DNA from: Sphingomonas sp. JUb134
GTDB lineage: Bacteria; Pseudomonadota; Alphaproteobacteria; Sphingomonadales; Sphingomonadaceae
Assembly: GCF_004341505.2 (NCBI RefSeq)
Contig: NZ_SLYP02000001.1
Location: forward strand, 688,501-752,500
Length of the DNA: 64,000 nt
Direction: 5' to 3'
Of the stretch, positions 58,786 through 64,000 are shown one piece after another. A program made the translations under genes and the position numbers. How positions within the stretch are numbered: position 1 is the stretch's first letter; every line of letters starts with the position of its first letter. The notes below the pieces were generated by a model. It worked only from the letters and a program-made list of their open reading frames with translations. It was not told where the DNA came from and ran no database searches.

Positions 58786-61068
58786 TCAGGTGACGATCCG
58801 CACCGGCACCGCCTTTGCCGCGGGCGTCTTGGACTCCTGGTCGTGGTGGCTGAGCGGGATCAGCGCGTTCATTTCCGGATAATAGGAAGCGACGCAGCCG
58901 CGCGGCAGCAGGAACGGGGTGACGGTGAGCCCGCCGACCTCGCGATGGATGCCGTCCCCCGCATCGGTTTTCAGCCCCACGACCTGGCCTTCCGCCAGCC
59001 CGGCCGCGGCGATCTCGTCCGGATGCATCAGCAGCACGTCGCGGGTGCCCTCGATCCCGCGCAGCCGGTCCGAATAACCGTAGATGGTGGTGTTGAACTG
59101 GTCGTTGGAGCGCAGGGTCATCAGCCGGTAGCGGCCGGGCGCATCCTCGAACCCCGCGGCCGACAGGTGATCCGGCACGGTGAACTCGGCCTTGCCGCTC
59201 TCCGTCTTCCAGACGCGATCGCGCGCCGCATTGCCGCGGTAGAAGCCGCCGGGCGTGAACAGGCGCTCGTTGAACTTCGCGAACTCGTCGGGATAGGTCT
59301 GCTCGATCAGGTCGCGCACGCGGCCATAGTCGGCCACCCACTCGTCCCACTGCACCTTGGGATTGGGCGGCAGCGTCGCCTTGGCGATGCCGGCGACGAT
59401 CGCGATTTCGGAGAGCAGGTGTTCGCTCGCCGGCTTGTTGTGCGCGACCGAGCCATGGATGCAGCTGAGGCTGTCCTCCATCGTCACCGTCTGCGGCCCG
59501 CTCGCCTGTTCGTCCACCTCGGTGCGGCTGAGGCAGGGCAACAGATAGGCGACCTGGCCGTTGATGAGGTGGCTGCGGTTGAGCTTGGTCGCGATCTGGA
59601 CGGTGAGGCGCAGGCGCGTCCAGGCCTCCTCCATCTTCTCGCGCTCCGGGATCGCGCGGACGAAGTTGCCGCCCAGGCCGATGAAGGCCTTGATCTCGCC
59701 GCTCAGGATCTTTTCGCAGGATTCGACCGTGTTCATCCCCTTGTCGCGCGGGGGATCGAAGCCGAACAGCTCGGCGAGCTTGTCGAGCGGCACCAGCTCG
59801 GGCTTTTCCGAGATGCCGACGGTGCGCTGGCCCTGGACGTTGGAATGGCCGCGGACCGGCGAGCAGCCGGTGCCCTCGCGGCCGATGTTGCCCTTCAGCA
59901 GCAGCAGGTTGACGATCATCGCCAAGTTTTCAAAGCCGTGCACCTGCTGGGTGAGGCCCATGCCGTACATGACGATGGTGTTCTTGGCCTCGACATAGAC
60001 CTGCGCGGCCGCCTCCAGATCGGCGCGCGACAGGCCGGATTCGGCCTCGATCGCCTCCCAGCTCATGCCCGCGACATGCGCCTTCAGCGCCTCGAACCCC
60101 TCGGTGTGCTGTTCGAGGAAGTCGACGTCGAGGACGTGGCGCTGCTCCTCGGCCCAGAGCTTCTCCTCGGCCGCGAGGATGTGCTTGATGAGGCCGGTGA
60201 TCGCCGCGATGTCGCCACCGGCGCGCACCTGCAGATACTGGTGCGAGATCAGGGTGGGCTTCTTGAGGTGCAGCATCTCGGCCGGGCTCTGCGGATCGCG
60301 GAACACCTCCAGCCCGCGCTCGCGGATCGGGTTGAAGGTGACGATCTTCACCCCGCGCTCGACCGCCTCCTTCAGCGGGTGGAGCATGCGCGGGCTGTTG
60401 GTGCCGGTGTTCTGGCCGAAGAAGAAGATGGCGTCGCAGTGGTGGAAGTCGCTGAGCACGCTGGTGCCCACCGGCACGCCGATCAGCTTCTTGAGCGCGA
60501 CCGAGGTCGTCTCGTGGCACATGTTGGAGCTGTCGGGCAGGTTGTTGTGCCCATAGAGCCTGGCGAACAGCTGGAAGAGATAGGCGGTCTCCAGGCTGGC
60601 GCGGCCGGAGGTGTAGAAGACCGCCGAGCCCGGATCGATCGCCCGAAGCTCCCGCCCGATGCCGTCGAACGCCTCCTGCCAGCTGCACGGCACATAGCTG
60701 TCGGTGGTCGCGTCATAGCGCATCGGATGGGTGAGGCGGCCGAGCTGCTCGAGATCATGGTCGCGCCAGGTCTTGAGCTCGCTGACGCGGTGGCGGGCGA
60801 GCACCTGCGGCGTGCAGCGGCGGCTGGTGAGGTCCCAGAGCGTGGCCTTGGCGCCGTTCTCGCAGAATTCGAAGCCGTGGGGGTGTGCGGGCTTGGTCCA
60901 GGCGCAGGATACGCACATGAAGCCGCCGGGCTTGTTCTGCCGTTCGAGCGTGCGCAGCGCACCGGGACGGTCGACCTCGCGCATCCACGTCTCGGTGATG
61001 CCGCGGACCGAGCCCCAGCCGCCTTCGGCACCCTTGTAATGTACGGTGCCCTTCTTTTCCTCGTCCAT
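58786..61068 (-). CDS. ydeP: FdhF/YdeP-family molybdopterin oxidoreductase
   Basis: 760 residues from ATG 61068 (strong site GGGGAGGAGCTG). Resembles E. coli YdeP and other formate-dehydrogenase-like enzymes: MCVSCAWTKP, SNMCHETTSVAL near the cofactor, FFFGQNTGTNSPRMLHPL, GLGGNFVRAIPE. No canonical [4Fe-4S] CxxC-x3-C set at the N-terminus. Substrate unknown. It stands beside the mobA-fdhD-moeA genes that would mature it. Confidence 0.9.
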   Translation of the reverse strand: MDEEKKGTVHYKGAEGGWGSVRGITETWMREVDRPGALRTLERQNKPGGFMCVSCAWTKPAHPHGFEFCENGAKATLWDLTSRRCTPQVLARHRVSELKTWRDHDLEQLGRLTHPMRYDATTDSYVPCSWQEAFDGIGRELRAIDPGSAVFYTSGRASLETAYLFQLFARLYGHNNLPDSSNMCHETTSVALKKLIGVPVGTSVLSDFHHCDAIFFFGQNTGTNSPRMLHPLKEAVERGVKIVTFNPIRERGLEVFRDPQSPAEMLHLKKPTLISHQYLQVRAGGDIAAITGLIKHILAAEEKLWAEEQRHVLDVDFLEQHTEGFEALKAHVAGMSWEAIEAESGLSRADLEAAAQVYVEAKNTIVMYGMGLTQQVHGFENLAMIVNLLLLKGNIGREGTGCSPVRGHSNVQGQRTVGISEKPELVPLDKLAELFGFDPPRDKGMNTVESCEKILSGEIKAFIGLGGNFVRAIPEREKMEEAWTRLRLTVQIATKLNRSHLINGQVAYLLPCLSRTEVDEQASGPQTVTMEDSLSCIHGSVAHNKPASEHLLSEIAIVAGIAKATLPPNPKVQWDEWVADYGRVRDLIEQTYPDEFAKFNERLFTPGGFYRGNAARDRVWKTESGKAEFTVPDHLSAAGFEDAPGRYRLMTLRSNDQFNTTIYGYSDRLRGIEGTRDVLLMHPDEIAAAGLAEGQVVGLKTDAGDGIHREVGGLTVTPFLLPRGCVASYYPEMNALIPLSHHDQESKTPAAKAVPVRIVT

Positions 61069-61150
61069 CGCCGCAGCTCCTCCCCGCCCCGGCCGGGACG
61101 TGCCTTTGAAAAGGCACAACGCCCCGGCACCCGGAAAGGATGCAGCGCGA

Positions 61151-61684
61151 TCACCTGGCCAGTTCGGCGAGGTCCGCGGGCGTGTTGATGTTGGGGATCG
61201 GCTGCGAAAGGGAAAGAACGGTGGCGCCCGCAGCCGCGCCCCAGCCGCGCAGCGAGCGGCGCGGGTCGGTAGCGAGGAAGGCGTCGAGGGCGGGGGCGAG
61301 GGCGCTCGGCCACCAGCCGATCAGCGGCATGGCGTCGAGAAAGCTGGCGCCGCCGGGCGCCCGCAGCCGGGCGACCAGATCGTCGGGGAGCAGCGGCGTG
61401 TCGCAGCCGACGCTCACCACCCCGTCGAAGCCCTGTTCGCGTGCATGGGCGAGCGCGGCGGCGAGGCCGCCGAGCGGACCGAGGCCGGGAGCGGGGCGGT
61501 CGGGCAGGTGGAGCAGATCGGGGAGGAGCGGCACGCCGCCGCAGACCGCCACCGCTGCGACCTGGGGTGCCATCGCGCGGGCGGCATGGGCGATCAGCGG
61601 CTCACCGCGGAGCGTCGCCAGCGCCTTGTTGGAGCCGAACCGGCGCGCCTGGCCGCCGGCAAGGATGGCGCCCAGGATCCTCAC
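61151..61684 (-). CDS. mobA: Molybdenum cofactor guanylyltransferase
   Basis: 177 residues. Nucleotidyltransferase core: LGAILAGGQARRFGSNKALA and VSVGCDTPLLPDDL. Attaches GMP to molybdopterin for bis-MGD enzymes such as YdeP. ATGA overlap with fdhD. Confidence 0.92.
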   Translation of the reverse strand: MRILGAILAGGQARRFGSNKALATLRGEPLIAHAARAMAPQVAAVAVCGGVPLLPDLLHLPDRPAPGLGPLGGLAAALAHAREQGFDGVVSVGCDTPLLPDDLVARLRAPGGASFLDAMPLIGWWPSALAPALDAFLATDPRRSLRGWGAAAGATVLSLSQPIPNINTPADLAELAR

Positions 61685-62487
61685 GGCGTGTCCGGCAGCA
61701 GCAGCATGGCGTCGGAACGGGCAAGCACGATCAGCCGCAGCCCCGCGTCGCGCGCCCGGACGATGGCGAGGCTGGTCGGTGCCGAGATCGTCACCAGCGT
61801 GGGGCAGTCGGCGAGCGCGGCCTTTTCGACCAGCTCATAGGAGCAGCGCGACGACAGCAGCGCAAAGCCGCCCTCCCAGCGAAGCCCCTTGCGCAGCATT
61901 GCGCCGATCAGCTTGTCGAAGGCGGTATGTCGGCCGACATCCTCCCGCACGAGCCGCACCGCGCCGACCGCGCTGACCAGCGCCGCGGCGTGCACCGCGC
62001 CGGTCACGCGATTGAGCGGCTGGTGATCGCGCAACGCCTCCAGCGCGGCGAAGATCGCGGTTTCGGCGGGAGCGGGGGCGGCGGGCACGCGGCGAAGCGG
62101 CCGGATCGCCTGTTCTAGATTCTCGATCCCGCACAGGCCGCAGCTCGATTCGGACACGCGGTGGCGCACGCGCTCGACGACGGCCGCGGCCCGGGACGGA
62201 GCGAGCGTCACGCGCAGCACCAGCCCCGCGTCGGCCGGGTGGCAGTCGATGTCGACGATCTCGTCCGCCCGCCCGATCAGCCGTTCGGAGAGCGCGAAGC
62301 CCGTGGCGAAATCCGCCAGGTCCGCAGGCGTCGCCATCACGACCGCATAGCCGAGGCCGTTGAACTCGATTGCGAGCGGGCGCTCCAAGGCGACCGGGCG
62401 CTCGACCGCCACGCGGCTGCCGTCGGCGCGGACACAGACCAGGGTCTCCACGACCGAACGGCCGGTTTCGGCAAGCTCCTGGGTCAC
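61681..62487 (-). CDS. fdhD: FdhD sulfurtransferase for formate dehydrogenase-type enzymes
   Basis: 268 residues from GTG 62487 (AAGGAAA upstream; the frame is open further). FdhD signatures: active pair CGLCGIE, GAVHAAAL, REDVGRHTAFDKLIG and SSRCSYELVEKAA. Passes sulfur to the Mo cofactor. Its presence next to ydeP implies the enzyme needs sulfuration. Confidence 0.92.
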   Translation of the reverse strand: MTQELAETGRSVVETLVCVRADGSRVAVERPVALERPLAIEFNGLGYAVVMATPADLADFATGFALSERLIGRADEIVDIDCHPADAGLVLRVTLAPSRAAAVVERVRHRVSESSCGLCGIENLEQAIRPLRRVPAAPAPAETAIFAALEALRDHQPLNRVTGAVHAAALVSAVGAVRLVREDVGRHTAFDKLIGAMLRKGLRWEGGFALLSSRCSYELVEKAALADCPTLVTISAPTSLAIVRARDAGLRLIVLARSDAMLLLPDTP

Positions 62488-62626
62488 GCGGCGTTTCCTT
62501 GGGCGGTGGATCGAATGCTGTTGGACGAGCACCACCGGGCGCACAAGCCGGGTATAACCGTAATTCGGGCTGGCCAGGGTACCGAGCGATGCGCCAGACG
62601 TCGCAAGGACAAAGCAGGAAGTGCGC

Positions 62627-63856
62627 ATGCCGCTGGAAGAAAAGTCGTCCGCCCCGGTCCCTTGCGCGGCCGATTTGAGCTTCGATGCCGCGCAGGCGCT
62701 GCTGGCGGCGGGGGCCGTGCCGCTCGGTACCGAGCGGGTGCCGCTGCGCAAGGCAGGGCGACGGGTGCTGGCCGAGCCGGTGGTCGCCGCCTTCGATTCG
62801 CCGCGGCGGGACACGGCGGCGATGGACGGCGTGGCGGTGCGCGAGGCGGACCTGGCGGACGGGACGCGGCGCCTGGCGGTAGCGGGAGCGGCCTATCCGG
62901 GCGCCCCCTTCACCGGAACGGCGGAGGGCGCGGCGGTGCGGGTGACGACCGGGGCGGCGCTGCCGGCCGGGACCGACCGGGTGGTGCCGGTGGAGCTGCT
63001 GGCGCAAGCGGATGGGTGCGTGCTGCTGCCGGAGCGGCTGCCGGACAAGCGCCATGTCCGCCCGCGCGCGTCCGACTTTGCCGCGGGCGCCCCGGTGCTG
63101 GCGGCGGGACGCATCCTCGACCCGCGCGCGCTGGTGGTGGCAGCGGCAGCCGATGCGGCGGAGGTGGTCGTGTGGCGGCGCCCGCGCGTGCACGTGATCG
63201 CAAGCGGCGACGAGCTGGTGCCCCCGGGCCAGGCGGGGGCTGGGGACGGGCTGCTTCCCGACAGCCTTTCGGAGGCCCTCCAGCTGCTGGTGCGGCAATG
63301 GGGCGGGCAGCCGGGCGGCGCGACCCGCGTGCCCGACGATGCCGGCGCGATCACGGCCGCGGCGCAGGCGGCGTTGGCGGACTGCGACATTCTGGTGATG
63401 GCGGGCGGCGCGTCGCGCGGCGAGCGCGACCTCGCCCGCGCCGGCCTCAAGCCGATGGGGCTGGAGACGGACTTCGCCGGCGTGGCGATGAAGCCCGGCA
63501 AGCCCGTGTGGCACGGCCGGGTGGGGGCGAAGCAGGTGCTGGGCCTGCCCGGCAATCCTACCGCGGCGATGACGGTCGCGCGGCTGTTCCTGGTGCCGTT
63601 GCTGACGGCGCTGGAAGGGCGGGGCTTTGCCGCCGGGCTCGACTGGCAGCCGATGCCGTTGGCGGCGGGAGCCGAGGCGGGCGGATCGCGTGAGGCGTTC
63701 CTGTGCGCGGCGCGGACATCGGGCGGCGTCACCATCCTCGATCGCCAGTCGGCGGCGTCACAGGCGATGCTGGGATTGGCCGACCTGCTGGTGCGGCGCC
63801 CCGCAGGGGCACCGGCGCTGGCGGCGGGGGAGCGGGTCGAGGCGCTGCGCTTCTGA
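62627..63856 (+). CDS. moeA: Molybdopterin molybdotransferase
   Basis: 409 residues from ATG 62627 (AGGAAG site 6 bp upstream). Motifs: DTAAMDGVAV, TGAALPAGTD, VIASGDELVPPG, GGASRGERD and LPGNPTAAM. Inserts molybdate into adenylated molybdopterin. Divergent from the fdhD-mobA-ydeP unit with a 139-bp shared promoter region. Confidence 0.94.
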   Translation: MPLEEKSSAPVPCAADLSFDAAQALLAAGAVPLGTERVPLRKAGRRVLAEPVVAAFDSPRRDTAAMDGVAVREADLADGTRRLAVAGAAYPGAPFTGTAEGAAVRVTTGAALPAGTDRVVPVELLAQADGCVLLPERLPDKRHVRPRASDFAAGAPVLAAGRILDPRALVVAAAADAAEVVVWRRPRVHVIASGDELVPPGQAGAGDGLLPDSLSEALQLLVRQWGGQPGGATRVPDDAGAITAAAQAALADCDILVMAGGASRGERDLARAGLKPMGLETDFAGVAMKPGKPVWHGRVGAKQVLGLPGNPTAAMTVARLFLVPLLTALEGRGFAAGLDWQPMPLAAGAEAGGSREAFLCAARTSGGVTILDRQSAASQAMLGLADLLVRRPAGAPALAAGERVEALRF

Positions 63857-63952
63857 TCCCCGGGGCGACGGGCGCCAACAGTGCCGTGCGGGGCCGCAGG
63901 AGCCTTTTTCCGCGTTCGCGGAACAAATTTCAAAAAACTGCAATCGAATCGC

Positions 63953-63980
63953 TTGACGGTATCCGACCCCTCCCCTAAAT
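63953..63980 (+). promoter_or_regulatory. Strong sigma-70-type promoter at the right edge
   Basis: TTGACG (63953-63958), 16-bp spacer and CTAAAT (63975-63980), preceded by an A/T-rich stretch (AAATTTCAAAAAACTG). This is close to the promoter style of stable-RNA genes, and nothing coding lies between it and the window end. Confidence 0.45.
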
Positions 63981-64000
63981 GCCTGTTCACCGGACGGGGC

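Noticed and set aside
58843..61188. A 781-codon plus-strand frame opposite ydeP
   Set aside because: Shadow ORF with no recognisable motif; ydeP is clearly coding.
1..64000. CRISPR arrays
   Set aside because: No regularly spaced 23-47-bp repeats seen; the short repeats present are att cores, arm decamers and IS ends.

Overview
The window looks like a high-GC alphaproteobacterium, most likely a sphingomonad (Sphingomonadaceae). This is inferred from gene content and style: NodT-type outer-membrane factors, a caa3 oxidase operon knitted together by 4-bp overlaps, a FdhF/YdeP-FdhD-MobA-MoeA set, and an SDR ending in a DESFPASDPP tail. No 16S gene is present to confirm it. Roughly the first 44 kb is accessory DNA built from layered mobile elements; the last 20 kb is ordinary, tightly packed backbone.

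Region 1 (1-17.1 kb) is an envelope redox and efflux cluster: a DsbD/ScsB-like reductase, apolipoprotein N-acyltransferase, then an RND pump, fusion protein, NodT outer-membrane lipoprotein and DsbA-like oxidoreductase, all overlapping. The same 18-bp direct-repeat operator lies before the dsbD-like gene and before the pump operon. A complete 6.6-kb Tn3-family mercury transposon (tnpR, merR, merTPA, tnpA; 2268-8874, 5-bp duplication TGATC) has landed exactly in the dsbD-lnt overlap and removed the probable lnt start codon.

Region 2 (17.3-30.3 kb) has two closely related tyrosine integrases, each beside an att core that matches the anticodon loop of tRNA-Arg(CCG). The DNA between the two cores (about 11 kb) carries scrambled gene fragments at its left end and then a nitric-oxide defence and respiration cassette: SirB2, quinol NO reductase, a mini zinc-ribbon protein, a cupin and NsrR on one strand; truncated haemoglobin, alternative oxidase, a DUF1971 protein, flavohaemoprotein and a CopD-like membrane protein on the other. 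Two palindromes sit in the shared promoter region.

Region 3 (30.2-44.3 kb) begins at an intact tRNA-Arg(CCG) and ends at a copy of its 3' half. It is a defence-like island: a HigA-like orphan, a large protein with two GHKL ATPase modules (the second a histidine-kinase core), an overlapping receiver-domain protein with a long unknown C-terminal part, a vsr-dcm pair and an XRE regulator. vsr is split by an IS21-family element, whose istB is itself split by an IS66-family element with a pRiA4b ORF-3-like passenger. Both insertions can be read to the base from their target duplications.

Region 4 (44.4-64 kb) is backbone: small zinc-finger and membrane proteins, a secreted protein, SDR, glutamine amidotransferase, serine acetyltransferase, Tat-exported phospholipase C, manganese catalase, a seven-gene caa3-type cytochrome oxidase operon, and the molybdenum-enzyme set ydeP-mobA-fdhD with divergent moeA. 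A strong promoter-like sequence fires out of the right edge.

The most promising candidate for an undescribed system is the double-GHKL kinase plus receiver pair at 31.1-35.7 kb, next to a Dcm-Vsr methylation module.
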